Shown piece after piece: positions 34,796-43,357 of a stretch of DNA of 64,000 nt (its first letter is position 1; every line of letters begins with the position of its first letter). Where the stretch lies: NCBI RefSeq assembly GCF_043876835.1, contig NZ_JBAWJZ010000008.1:62001-126000 (forward strand), written 5' to 3'. A program made the position numbers and the translations under genes. The notes beneath the pieces were generated by a model. It saw only the letters and a program-made list of their open reading frames with translations. It was not told where the DNA came from and did no database searches. This DNA comes from Yeosuana sp043876835 (lineage in GTDB: Bacteria; Bacteroidota; Bacteroidia; Flavobacteriales; Flavobacteriaceae).

Positions 34796-35383
34796 TTAGT
34801 TAAAAAAAGAAATATGATTATTAGACGCTTCTTTAATAAACATGTTTTTGGCTCTATTGATCCAGGTAGCTACTGTGCCCTCAGGTATTTTCAAGACATC
34901 AGAGATTTCATGATAACTCATGTTTTCCATAAATTTCAAAACTAAGACAGTCTTGTATTTTAAAGGCAAAAGTTTCAAAACCTCATGAGTGAGTCTCTCT
35001 TTTTGTTCGTTATCTTCATTCATTTCAAAATTGATGGATACATCTTTAAAAAGTGTCTCATCCAGCGTTACTTGCCTGTCTTTACCAAAGGACTTTTGTT
35101 TTCTCCAGTACGAAATGGTCTCATTGTGAACAATCCTATAGATCCAACTTGATAATTTCAAACTCTGATCATAATCGTTTAGGTTTCGCCATATTTTGAT
35201 GAATGCTTCCTGAAGAATATCTTTGGCCTGTTCATCATTTACTAAAGCAATACGTTTAATATATCTCAAGAGCCTCAATTTATAGCGATCATACATGCAT
35301 GAAAAATATTCAATATCAACAAGTGATTTCTTTACGATTTCCTTGTCGCTTAATTGTTTACATATAACTTCAGTAATAATCAT
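34796..35383 (-). CDS. ECF (sigma-70 family) RNA polymerase sigma factor
   Basis: A 195-residue sigma factor with region 2 (AKDILQEAFIKIWRN, LSSWIYRIVHNETISYWRK) and region 4 (LLPLKYKTVLVLKFMENMSY, EISDVLKIPEGTVATWINRA), separated by a linker; regions 1 and 3 are absent, as in extracytoplasmic-function factors. The putative membrane partner follows after 10 bases on the same strand. The EF-hand, barrel-like and DUF6799 genes upstream on the same strand may be its regulon, but this is inference. There are 196 bases between it and the EF-hand gene, including a hairpin, so it probably has its own promoter. Confidence 0.9.
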   Translation of the reverse strand: MIITEVICKQLSDKEIVKKSLVDIEYFSCMYDRYKLRLLRYIKRIALVNDEQAKDILQEAFIKIWRNLNDYDQSLKLSSWIYRIVHNETISYWRKQKSFGKDRQVTLDETLFKDVSINFEMNEDNEQKERLTHEVLKLLPLKYKTVLVLKFMENMSYHEISDVLKIPEGTVATWINRAKNMFIKEASNNHISFFN

Positions 35384-35486
35384 TTATGTAAAATTAACTT
35401 AAATATAAGCCACATTTTGATTTTCAAAATTTATTATGCTTCATATTTTCTCATTGTTTTTCATTTTCTGAAAATTTGTAAAAATT

Positions 35487-35521
35487 AACACCGTCAATGC
35501 ATCACATCATGTAACGGTGTT
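35487..35521 (-). terminator. Hairpin after the EF-hand gene
   Basis: AACACCGT (35487-35494) and ACGGTGTT (35514-35521) form an 8-bp stem with a 19-base loop. On the minus strand it lies about 60 bases past the EF-hand stop codon and is followed by TAATTTTTAC, a weak T tract, so it is a modest terminator candidate. Confidence 0.4.
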
Positions 35522-35579
35522 TATCTTAAAAGAAAACAGGAAAACTTTCAAAATACAATCCTGTTTGACCTGTAATTTG

Positions 35580-36050
35580 TTAAGGTGTACTTTGCCTGCT
35601 AGTCTTTGTGTTGTTACTGTTTATAGGGCATTGATAACCATTAGGGCAAGCTCCAGCTCCTCTGTTTTTGCCATTTCCCTGTTTAGTGCCTTGACCCATA
35701 CCATTACCTCTTTTAGTCGCCAAACAATTAGCATTGTTTCTGTTTAAACCTGATCTTCTGTTGCCTATAGTGTTTCTATTAAGCGTACGGTTAGCGTTTT
35801 GATACTCGTTACGCGAAAGTTTTCCATTCTTGTCAACATCAAATTCATCTAAAGAACCGAACTGATATTCGTCTTTGCTAATAAAGCCATCCTTATTGGT
35901 GTCAGCTTCTAAAAAACTTTGGGCTTTGTTAATTACCAACAGTTTGTTTTGTTTAGGATTCTGTGCATTTACTGTTCCTACTGAAAAGAATGTACTAATT
36001 ATTGATACAATCCATAAGATGTACCATCTGTTGCTTATTAAATTTTTCAT
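35580..36050 (-). CDS. Secreted EF-hand protein with basic, Gly/Asn-rich tail
   Basis: A 156-residue protein with a signal peptide ending near VNAQ (about residue 30) and two EF-hand calcium loops, DTNKDGFISKDE (about 49-62) and DVDKNGKLSRNE (about 70-83). After these it turns into an Arg/Asn/Gly/Lys-rich low-complexity region with three cysteines, including CPNGYQCPI near the end. Calcium binding is likely; the tail function is unknown. It is the third of three minus-strand exported genes (DUF6799, barrel-like, EF-hand) leading into the sigma-factor pair. Confidence 0.75.
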   Translation of the reverse strand: MKNLISNRWYILWIVSIISTFFSVGTVNAQNPKQNKLLVINKAQSFLEADTNKDGFISKDEYQFGSLDEFDVDKNGKLSRNEYQNANRTLNRNTIGNRRSGLNRNNANCLATKRGNGMGQGTKQGNGKNRGAGACPNGYQCPINSNNTKTSRQSTP

Positions 36051-36096
36051 AATTTATATATTTATTTTGTTTGGTTTTTGTTCGAGTTAAAGATTA

Positions 36097-36987
36097 TTAT
36101 TTCCCAAATTTATAACTGATGCCAGCCATCCAATAAAAAGTATTTTCCAGATCCTCTTTAATAACGGAAGTGTCAGCAACTATGGTGGCACCATTTTGTG
36201 GTAATACCAGCATTGGTAGTAACGATAGGGTAATGGCTTTATGGCTATACCACATAGGGAAGCTTAACTGGATCGCCATCAAATTGAATTTTCCGCTTTC
36301 CTGTATGGTTACTGTGGTAACCATGGTTGTTGTGGTATTTGATTTTCCTTTTCCTGTGCCTCTGGTTCCGTTGCCCAATCGGTTAAAATTGTAATATTCT
36401 TCATAAAAATTTTGTGAACCAAAATGCAGCTCTATCATTGGGCTAAATTGAAATTTATGATTAGTAGTCAAAAAATCATGACTAAGCTCTGATGATAAAA
36501 AGAAATCTGAACCACTGTTTTTATTAAAATAGATGCTGGCATCAAGGGCTAAATTCACTATGTTTCCAAAATCATATCTAAGACTTGAAGTTATATCTGC
36601 CTCAATTTCAGAAATAACATTATAACTGGCTTCATTAAAAAAATACTTTGTAACAGAAAAATCACCACTTAAGTTATTGGCTGAAAAATCATAGCCTGCA
36701 GATGCTAAAAAAAGGTCTATTCGGCTGTCATTAGGTTTTGTGAGATATGAAAAAGAACCTGTGCCGTAGAATCCAGATTTATGATGATAGGTCACTGACG
36801 GATAAAGATAAGGGGCAGATATGGAATCTTTTCTTCCCATAAAAATAGCATCACTTATATAATTTAAAGACGTTGAAAGGTAAGAGATGCTGTTTCCTTC
36901 TTTTTGTGGTATTGAAGTAGTATTTTGACCAACCATTGTCATAGATAATAACCCTGCCATTACCATTATATATTTAAGATTTTTCAT
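36097..36987 (-). CDS. Exported beta-barrel-like protein, unknown function
   Basis: A 296-residue protein with a short signal peptide ending near MVGQ (about residue 21) and alternating hydrophobic strands rich in Tyr, Phe and Ser (SYLSTSLNYISDAIFMGR, FYGTGSFSYL, SAGYDFSANNLSGDF), ending FYWMAGISYKFGK. That pattern fits an outer-membrane barrel of about ten to fourteen strands. A Gly/Thr-rich loop (about 205-222) interrupts it. No family is recognised. It lies between the DUF6799 and EF-hand genes on one strand. Confidence 0.55.
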   Translation of the reverse strand: MKNLKYIMVMAGLLSMTMVGQNTTSIPQKEGNSISYLSTSLNYISDAIFMGRKDSISAPYLYPSVTYHHKSGFYGTGSFSYLTKPNDSRIDLFLASAGYDFSANNLSGDFSVTKYFFNEASYNVISEIEADITSSLRYDFGNIVNLALDASIYFNKNSGSDFFLSSELSHDFLTTNHKFQFSPMIELHFGSQNFYEEYYNFNRLGNGTRGTGKGKSNTTTTMVTTVTIQESGKFNLMAIQLSFPMWYSHKAITLSLLPMLVLPQNGATIVADTSVIKEDLENTFYWMAGISYKFGK

Positions 36988-37139
36988 GATTCTGTTTTTA
37001 AAAAGAGGCCATCCTAAGTGATATGATTCTGATGTTTAGATAAAAAGGAAATCTGAGATTTTAATTTTATACAGTTACTATATAAAGATTCTTGTTTTCT
37101 TTCAGAATAAAATGTTTAAGACAACCTCTTAGGCTTTAA

Positions 37140-37847
37140 CTAACTACTAGCCCCTTTTTTAACACTCTTTTTTTGAGCATTAGGCTTTTTTTGCACCTCT
37201 TTTTTCATCATTTTGGTGTTAGCTTTCATATTCATATTTTTCTTAACTACCGTTTTTCTGTGCTGCAAGGTGTTTTTGTACATTTTTCCGTTCAGGTTTA
37301 AGCACTCACCATCAAGAAGTTGTAATTGCTTACGGTCACGTGTTTGGTAGGTGCCATCAGGGTTTAAAATGGTACCATTGCCTAGAGTCATTGAAGCCTG
37401 TAATCTTTCTTGTGATTGATTTCTAACTTGAAGCATATCACCATTAATGGCAATGACATGATAGCGGTTTTGGTTACGTTCTTGAATTTGGGCTTGTGTT
37501 AAGTTTTTGTTTTCTTGATTTAATCTAGACATGTATTGATATTCACTGGCATATTTAACGCCATCTGCATCTAAACATTCACCATCGCGTAGGCGACGCT
37601 TGTCTTGATCTTTTATGTAGGTGCCATCTGGGTTTACCACCGTACCATCATTTAAAACTAGTTTGTCTTGTAACCGTATTTGATCACGATCTTTTATTTG
37701 TAAAAGATCACCATCAACCAATAATAGGCGTACTTGATCCCGATCCTGATCTTTGTCAAGAGATGGGTCTCTGTCTCGGTCTCTGTCTTGTGCTGTTAGC
37801 GCCATGGTTGTAAAAACCACAAACACTAGTAAAAACATTTTTTTCAT
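37140..37847 (-). CDS. DUF6799 two-repeat secreted protein with Lys-rich tail
   Basis: A 235-residue protein with a signal peptide (to about ALTAQ, residue 20), an Asp/Arg-alternating stretch (DRDRDRDPSLDKDQDRDQ), and two copies of a DUF6799-like unit: VDGDLLQIKDRDQIRLQDKL followed by LNDGTVVNPDGTYI and LRDGECLDADG (about 44-95), then INGDMLQVRNQSQERLQ with LGNGTILNPDGTY and LLDGECLNLNG (about 134-185). The tail (about 190-235) is strongly Lys-rich. Nothing is known of the activity of this domain. It lies first in the minus-strand group leading to the sigma factor. Confidence 0.7.
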   Translation of the reverse strand: MKKMFLLVFVVFTTMALTAQDRDRDRDPSLDKDQDRDQVRLLLVDGDLLQIKDRDQIRLQDKLVLNDGTVVNPDGTYIKDQDKRRLRDGECLDADGVKYASEYQYMSRLNQENKNLTQAQIQERNQNRYHVIAINGDMLQVRNQSQERLQASMTLGNGTILNPDGTYQTRDRKQLQLLDGECLNLNGKMYKNTLQHRKTVVKKNMNMKANTKMMKKEVQKKPNAQKKSVKKGASS

Positions 37848-38202
37848 ATTATTTATATTTAATTAATACAGACGTTTTAAATCTGCTTACAATCTTTACT
37901 ACGTAAGCGATCATAATTTCTTTCACTTTAATGTTCTTTTTTTATAAAAGATTTAAGTAGATGTTTAAAAAGTATAAATGAAGGTCATGAAATGGTATCA
38001 AGTAATTTAAAAGAGAAAAGAATACTATTTTAAAAAGGATTTTTAAAGAGCTTTGTCTGTCTTGGTTTTAAGTGAATTAAAACAGTAATTCGAAGTATAG
38101 CTTCGTTAGCTAAAGTGTTTGATGTTAATCAAGGGATTGTGGGTTCAAGCCTTATCTTCTCCACTAGCGATTAAATGCCTGTACTTAATATTTTAGACTT
38201 TT
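37848..38202. other. 355-bp intergenic region with a decayed tRNA-like sequence
   Basis: It is AT-rich with no gene. The only clear structure is the tRNA-like sequence at 38089-38166. The left part must contain the promoter for the minus-strand DUF6799 gene, but no clear TAnnTTTG box was identified. Confidence 0.5.
38089..38166 (+). pseudogene. Decayed tRNA-like sequence, tRNA-Asn(GTT)-like
   Basis: A length of 78 bases with a recognisable tRNA plan: a D-arm-like TAGCTTCGTTAGCTA, an anticodon-arm TTTGA/TCAAG stem around TGTTAA (reads GTT but the loop has six bases instead of seven), a T-arm with loop TTCAAGC and a stem held together partly by G-T pairs, and a 3' end CTTCTCCA followed by CTA. 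Only four of seven acceptor pairs survive (GAAG with CTTC). It is therefore probably a pseudo-tRNA or attachment-site copy, not functional. Its last 13 bases are repeated at 18717-18729. Confidence 0.45.
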
Positions 38203-39039
38203 TTATTTTAAAAAGGAAATAATTGTTTGAATAACAAGATTTAAATGATCAGGAATTTTATCTGATTTCCATGGGTGAGAGGCTCCAAAGACATGATTTG
38301 CTCCTTCTATAGTTACTAATTTACTTTTTGGACTCCATTGATGCAATGCTTTGGCTTCTTCAAAAGAAACGCTGGTATCTTCATCTCCATGAATAATTAA
38401 AAGAGGGATTTGTAAATGTTCGACTGCCCTTTTTATATTAAGTCGGTTTTCATTTCGAATAAAATCTTGATGGAATTGAAAATAATGAGGCATTTGTTGT
38501 TTAGTTCTACCATTTTCAACATAATATGTGCCTTCTTTTTTCCAGGCTTCAAAAGCCTCTCCTTTTGGAAATCTAATTTTATAATCACTTACACTAGCCA
38601 ATGTAACAACATGTTTTATTCGTGTATCTTCTTCTGCTTTAATTATTACAATTCCGCCACCACGGCTATGACCAAGTAAAGTAATTTGATTAGTATTAGC
38701 TTCTTTTTTAAGCTCTTCATTTGAACACGCCCAATCTAAAACGGATTCTAAATCATCTAGCTCTTTTGTGTAATTATTGTTTCCAAAGGCCTCTAAATCC
38801 AGAAAATCTATGGGTTGTTCCATAGTTCCTCCATTGTGAGAAAAATTGAATTTGATAAAGCAAAAGCCAGCTTCAGCAAATGCATCGGCCATTAAGTTCC
38901 ATGCTCCCCAATCTTTAAAACCTTTGTAACCATGACAAAATATAATGATGGGTTTCTGTACCTTATTAGGTAAATAACGGTAATCAATTAAAATTGTTTT
39001 TTGGTGTTTCCCTTGAATTACAATGCTATTTTTAATCAT
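38203..39039 (-). CDS. Alpha/beta hydrolase (dienelactone hydrolase/acyl-peptidase-like)
   Basis: A 278-residue single-domain alpha/beta hydrolase without a signal peptide. It shows an oxyanion-side FCHGYKGFKDWG, a nucleophile elbow GHSRGGG (about 124-130), an acid region IIHGDEDTSVSF with Asp (about 221), and a late ANHVFGASHPW holding the catalytic His. The family hydrolyses esters or small peptides; the substrate cannot be told. It begins 3 bases after the addB stop, so it is probably co-transcribed with the nuclease gene, a conserved-looking but functionally unexplained pairing. Confidence 0.85.
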   Translation of the reverse strand: MIKNSIVIQGKHQKTILIDYRYLPNKVQKPIIIFCHGYKGFKDWGAWNLMADAFAEAGFCFIKFNFSHNGGTMEQPIDFLDLEAFGNNNYTKELDDLESVLDWACSNEELKKEANTNQITLLGHSRGGGIVIIKAEEDTRIKHVVTLASVSDYKIRFPKGEAFEAWKKEGTYYVENGRTKQQMPHYFQFHQDFIRNENRLNIKRAVEHLQIPLLIIHGDEDTSVSFEEAKALHQWSPKSKLVTIEGANHVFGASHPWKSDKIPDHLNLVIQTIISFLK

Positions 39040-39042
39040 AAT

Positions 39043-41805
39043 CTATACTTCTTTTTCAGTAAAAGGGATGTTTGGGTTTGATATTTCAATGATAAGTTTT
39101 TTAATCTCTTTTGTAAAATTCTCTAATGTTTCTGAGGTGATTAAGGTGTCTTTTTTAGCATAGGAACCAGATTTTTCTTTTTTAGCAAATTTTAAAAATC
39201 CAGTTTTTAAATTTTTAAACGAAATGATGCCTGCTTCAATTGGTAAGTTGATTTTTTTTGATTGTTGCATCATATAGGCATATGCCAGTATTTGAAAGCT
39301 TTTGCTGTATTTTTTATAATCGGTAGTAATATCTTCCCAATTTACAATTTCAACGTCTCCTTGGTCAACTTTCCCGGTTTTATAATCTATAATTCTTGTA
39401 ACGCCATTATATTCATCAACTCTATCAATTTTACCAGTAATTTTTACAGGGAAATTTAATTCAGAAATATCTATAAATACTTTATATTCTGACTCGATAG
39501 CTACTATTTTTATTTGATTTCCTTGTTTTAAATCAGAGAGCTCTAAGTCTAAAAAATTGGAAACATAGCGTTTGGCAATTTCAAAAATGATTAAGTTTTT
39601 TCCTTTAGTAATGTCTCCTTCTTTATAAACAGATTTAAAATGATGCGTTACTGTTTTTTCAATTTGAAGTTTCATGTTTTTAATATCATCAACAGATAAA
39701 AAATCACCAATTAAAGGAGTATAAAAATCTTGTAGCGTATTATGTATAACGGTTCCTAAAGTGTTTGCTGCAACTGTTTCTTCTGCATCATCATACACTT
39801 TAATGTTTAAAATCTTCTGAAAGTAAAAATCTATAGGATTTCTTATGTAATTAGTTAGTGATGATGGTGAAAATCCTTTTTCAGCTATTTTAATTATTTC
39901 ATCAATTACCTTTTGTGTTTTTTCAATGGTGTTTAATGGATTGTTGATTATTGGTACTGTTGGTGTAATTATTTGATGAGATAAGTTATGAGTCTTTTCA
40001 ATTTCTAATTGCGTAATAAACCTACTTTTTTCACCGCCAGTTAACACATCAGATTCTGTGTTATATAAAATGAAAATGTTTTTCGCCCGTTGTAACAATC
40101 TGTAAAAATGATATGTATAAACAGCATCCTTTTCTTTATATGTTGGCAATTTGTTTTCAAGTTTAACATCGTAGGGAATAAACGAATTATTGCTTTTCCC
40201 CGCAGGAAGAACACCTTCATTTACCGATGAAATTATAACCGTTTCAAAATCTAAAACACGCGATTCCAACATTCCCATGATTTGTAGACCTTGTAAAGGT
40301 TCGCCTTTAAAATCCAAGGTTTCTGAGTTTAATAATTCTTTATAAACGCTATATAACGTTGTAATATCTGTAATGTGACCGTACTTTGAATTTAGTGTGG
40401 TGAGCTCGTTAAATAGCTCATGAAATCGAAAAACATATTCTAAAGAAAGTAAATTTGATGATTTGTTTTCATCTAAATAATTCTTAATGTTTAAGATAAG
40501 TTGTGAACAATTTTTTAAAGCTAAATCTATGGTTTTATCCCAGTTTTCAAACAAGATTTCAATCAGAGTATTATTTGTAGCATCAGATATTTCTTTTAAT
40601 TTTTCAGTATTTAAATAAATCAGGTTATTGCTTTCAATGGTTTCAATGAGTTTTGAAGCATAATCAATGCTGTTTTTAAAAAATAAAGGGCGTATAAATT
40701 GGTGAGATATAATTTTAATGATGTCTTTGTAATAAAATATTTTTGATGGATTTTTATGAATATGAAATAAATGCTCAAACAAAGAGGCTAATGGGATAGA
40801 TTTTAAAGGAAACCCCATGGTAATATTTAATGCTTCTATATTTGAAGGGAGTGAATTTAAAACAGGAATCAATAAATTTTCATCACTCAACACTACGGCT
40901 GTATTGTTTAAAGAATCGTTTTGTGTTTTTAATTTATTTAATATTGAGCCAATATATTTAGCTTGACCTATATTTTTTGGAATTCCAAAAACAGAAATAT
41001 TTTTTTCTTTTGAGTAGTTGTTTGTTATCCAATTAAAAGAATTAGTCTTAAAATAATTCCATTTTTTTTTATGATTTCTGGTAAAAAATCCGGCATCGTG
41101 CATGGGGTTATTTATAAAAACATCATCAATGTCCCAATAAATATTAGCCAATTCATTTTGAAGCAACTCTTGAATAATAATTTCTTCGGAAGAGTTTAAC
41201 GCATTAAACCCTAAAAACACATGTTTGGTCTTTTGATTGTTTTGAATATAGCTCACTAAATTTTCAACGGCTTCTCTGTAAATAAGCCCTTGATATCCAA
41301 TCTTTTTATGAATGAGTTGCTCTGTAAAATGAGTATAATAGCTATAAAGTTTATTCCAGAAGGATAAATAGTTAGCAACAAAATCTGTTTTGTTAACTTC
41401 TAAAGACCAGTGATTTAAATCTTGAATGGCACTTAAATATTCAAAAATTTGTTTTTGAGGGATTAGATACCTATCAATTTCATTAAAATCCTGGATAAGA
41501 ATCTGAGCCCATTTTGAAAAAAATTCAAAGGACTCTTGGTCTTCTTTATTTGTTAAATGTGTATACGTGTTATAAAATTCAAAAAGCAATTCTGTATTTG
41601 AAATGGTTTTAAGGCGTGAAAGATCTTCAACAAACTCTTCAATACTTAAAATATTTGGAGAAAATATACTTTCTTGAACAACTTGAGACAGTTGGTATTT
41701 TAAAAACAATCCTGCCCTTTTACTTGGTAAAACAAAGGTTATTGAAGATAGCTTTGCGTTTTTGTTTTGCAAATCTTTTAGTACATCAAAAATAAAAGTA
41801 GCCAT
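39043..41805 (-). CDS. AddB-like PD-(D/E)XK nuclease/helicase subunit
   Basis: A 920-residue protein with an inactivated UvrD-like N-terminal two-thirds (FVLPSKRAGLFLKYQLSQVV, SSVNEGVLPAGKSNN) and a C-terminal PD-(D/E)XK nuclease (about 660-900; SPSSLTNYIRNPIDFYFQ, GTVIHNTLQDF, GKIDRVDEY, TRIIDYKTGK). It partners with the AddA-like helicase at 44573-47707 to resect double-strand breaks for RecA repair. The cysteines that hold the iron-sulfur cluster in Bacillus AddB are absent here (Asn-Pro instead of Cys-Pro). It starts 12 bases after the terminator of the ompA gene, so some expression may be read-through. Confidence 0.85.
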   Translation of the reverse strand: MATFIFDVLKDLQNKNAKLSSITFVLPSKRAGLFLKYQLSQVVQESIFSPNILSIEEFVEDLSRLKTISNTELLFEFYNTYTHLTNKEDQESFEFFSKWAQILIQDFNEIDRYLIPQKQIFEYLSAIQDLNHWSLEVNKTDFVANYLSFWNKLYSYYTHFTEQLIHKKIGYQGLIYREAVENLVSYIQNNQKTKHVFLGFNALNSSEEIIIQELLQNELANIYWDIDDVFINNPMHDAGFFTRNHKKKWNYFKTNSFNWITNNYSKEKNISVFGIPKNIGQAKYIGSILNKLKTQNDSLNNTAVVLSDENLLIPVLNSLPSNIEALNITMGFPLKSIPLASLFEHLFHIHKNPSKIFYYKDIIKIISHQFIRPLFFKNSIDYASKLIETIESNNLIYLNTEKLKEISDATNNTLIEILFENWDKTIDLALKNCSQLILNIKNYLDENKSSNLLSLEYVFRFHELFNELTTLNSKYGHITDITTLYSVYKELLNSETLDFKGEPLQGLQIMGMLESRVLDFETVIISSVNEGVLPAGKSNNSFIPYDVKLENKLPTYKEKDAVYTYHFYRLLQRAKNIFILYNTESDVLTGGEKSRFITQLEIEKTHNLSHQIITPTVPIINNPLNTIEKTQKVIDEIIKIAEKGFSPSSLTNYIRNPIDFYFQKILNIKVYDDAEETVAANTLGTVIHNTLQDFYTPLIGDFLSVDDIKNMKLQIEKTVTHHFKSVYKEGDITKGKNLIIFEIAKRYVSNFLDLELSDLKQGNQIKIVAIESEYKVFIDISELNFPVKITGKIDRVDEYNGVTRIIDYKTGKVDQGDVEIVNWEDITTDYKKYSKSFQILAYAYMMQQSKKINLPIEAGIISFKNLKTGFLKFAKKEKSGSYAKKDTLITSETLENFTKEIKKLIIEISNPNIPFTEKEV

Positions 41806-41816
41806 TGTATAAAAAT

Positions 41817-41847
41817 AAAAAACGCTTCGGATATCCGAAGCGTTTTT
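41817..41847. terminator. Perfect palindromic terminator after the ompA gene
   Basis: AAAACGCTTCGG (41819-41830), loop ATAT, CCGAAGCGTTTT (41835-41846), flanked by A and T runs on both sides, so it works on either strand. It lies about 30 bases past the minus-strand OmpA-family stop codon and just upstream of the addB start. Confidence 0.85.
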
Positions 41848-41874
41848 AAGCTTATTATTTTTTAGCTATTTTAA

Positions 41875-43233
41875 TTATTTAGCTAAGTTAATTTCAACAC
41901 GTCTGTTGTTAGCTTTACCTTTGCTTGTAGCATTAGTGTCAATAGGTTTAGATTCTCCATAACCAATTGAAGAAAGTCTAGATGCATCGATACCATTTGT
42001 TACTAAGTAATCTTTAACTGCACCAGCTCTTGCTTCAGATAATTTTTGGTTAGTAGCATCACTACCAACACTATCAGTGTGACCTTCTACAGTAAATTTA
42101 GAGTTTGGATATTCATTAAGAATTTTAATAATATCACCTAATACAGCTGCAGATTGAGTTTTAATGCTTGATTTACCAGTATCAAATAATATTGTTTTAG
42201 CGTAAGCGTTTAAAGTTTTTTGAACCTCGTCAGAAACTTCAGGACAACCATAGTTTGCAACAGTACCTTTTACAGTAGGACATTTATCGTCTTTATCTAA
42301 CACACCATCACCATCAGTATCAGGCCAAGGGCAACCTTGGTTAGCAGCAGGACCAGCAACGCTAGGACATTTATCGTCAGCATCAGTAACACCATCACCG
42401 TCAGCATCAGGACAACCAGCTAAAGCTTTTAAACCAGCAACTGTAGGACAGTTGTCATTTTTATCAGCTACACCGTCACCATCAGTATCAGGGCATCCGT
42501 TAAATTCAGCTAATCCAGCTTCGTTAGGACAATCATCTTTACTATCTTCAATACCGTCACCGTCAGTATCAGGACATCCGTTGAATGCTGCTAAACCAGC
42601 AACATCTGGGCAAGCATCATCTTTGTCATAAATACCATCACCATCAGTATCAGATCCACCAAATTTGATAGAGATACCTGCAGTATGTTGGAAATGAGTA
42701 GATAAATAATCTTCAAATGAATGTTTGTAAGAAGATTGAACTGTTAAACCAATATTTTCATTAAACCAGATGTTGAAACCTAAAGTTCCATTAAGTGTTC
42801 CAGCTCCAATTTCGTCTACCCAAGTGTAACCTCCACCAACACCTAAATAAGGATCAAAAGTTTTACATCCAATTAAATCTTGTAAACTATATTTAATTGT
42901 ACCATCTATTCCATAGTAAGATAAATCATCTCTTGAGTCATCCCCGAATTTATCTATTTTATTTAATGATCCAGCAACTCCAAAAGAGAAACCATCACTT
43001 AAATATTTTGACACAGAAATAGTTGATAAGGAAGGTAAAATATTCCAATGATCACCTACATTGAAGTATTCAGCAAAAATATCTCCTTGAGGAGCGTCTT
43101 CTCCTACAGGGAAAAAGTCAACTGCGTTTGCCCCAATAGTAATTTGCCATGGGTTGTTTTTGTCTTGCGCATTAGCGTTGCTATAACCAAGTACAAGCAA
43201 CATAGCGAACAATAATCTGCTAAGATTTTTCAT
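41875..43233 (-). CDS. OmpA-family porin-like protein with thrombospondin type 3 calcium repeats
   Basis: The start is set at the ATG at 43233, giving a standard signal peptide ending near SNANAQ; a TTG two codons upstream is unnecessary. The 452-residue protein has an N-terminal beta-barrel (about 25-200), five DxDxDGxxDxxDxCP thrombospondin type 3 repeats (about 203-325), and a C-terminal OmpA peptidoglycan-binding domain with VEGHTDSVGSD and NNRRVEINL. It is a typical major flavobacterial outer-membrane protein joining membrane and wall. It has its own strong promoter-like element (43270-43300) and terminator, so it is probably a highly expressed single gene between kbl and addB. Confidence 0.92.
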   Translation of the reverse strand: MKNLSRLLFAMLLVLGYSNANAQDKNNPWQITIGANAVDFFPVGEDAPQGDIFAEYFNVGDHWNILPSLSTISVSKYLSDGFSFGVAGSLNKIDKFGDDSRDDLSYYGIDGTIKYSLQDLIGCKTFDPYLGVGGGYTWVDEIGAGTLNGTLGFNIWFNENIGLTVQSSYKHSFEDYLSTHFQHTAGISIKFGGSDTDGDGIYDKDDACPDVAGLAAFNGCPDTDGDGIEDSKDDCPNEAGLAEFNGCPDTDGDGVADKNDNCPTVAGLKALAGCPDADGDGVTDADDKCPSVAGPAANQGCPWPDTDGDGVLDKDDKCPTVKGTVANYGCPEVSDEVQKTLNAYAKTILFDTGKSSIKTQSAAVLGDIIKILNEYPNSKFTVEGHTDSVGSDATNQKLSEARAGAVKDYLVTNGIDASRLSSIGYGESKPIDTNATSKGKANNRRVEINLAK

Positions 43234-43269
43234 ATTCAAAAGTTTAAATTTTTAAGTGTTAATTGTAAA

Positions 43270-43300
43270 CAAATGTAAGTTGTTAAAATTTATTAACAAA
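43270..43300 (-). promoter_or_regulatory. Promoter of the ompA-family gene
   Basis: On the minus strand, TTTG (43300-43297), 19 bases, then TACATTTG (43277-43270) match the Bacteroidota -33 TTTG and -7 TAnnTTTG elements with normal spacing, about 37 bases before the start codon at 43233. Confidence 0.6.
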
Positions 43301-43357
43301 GACAAATATATAAAAAAATTGAAGAAATCGTTTAACTATCAATAGTTCGGAATGATT

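Noticed and set aside
38089..38166. Functional tRNA-Asn
   Set aside because: Six-base anticodon loop and only four of seven acceptor pairs remain.
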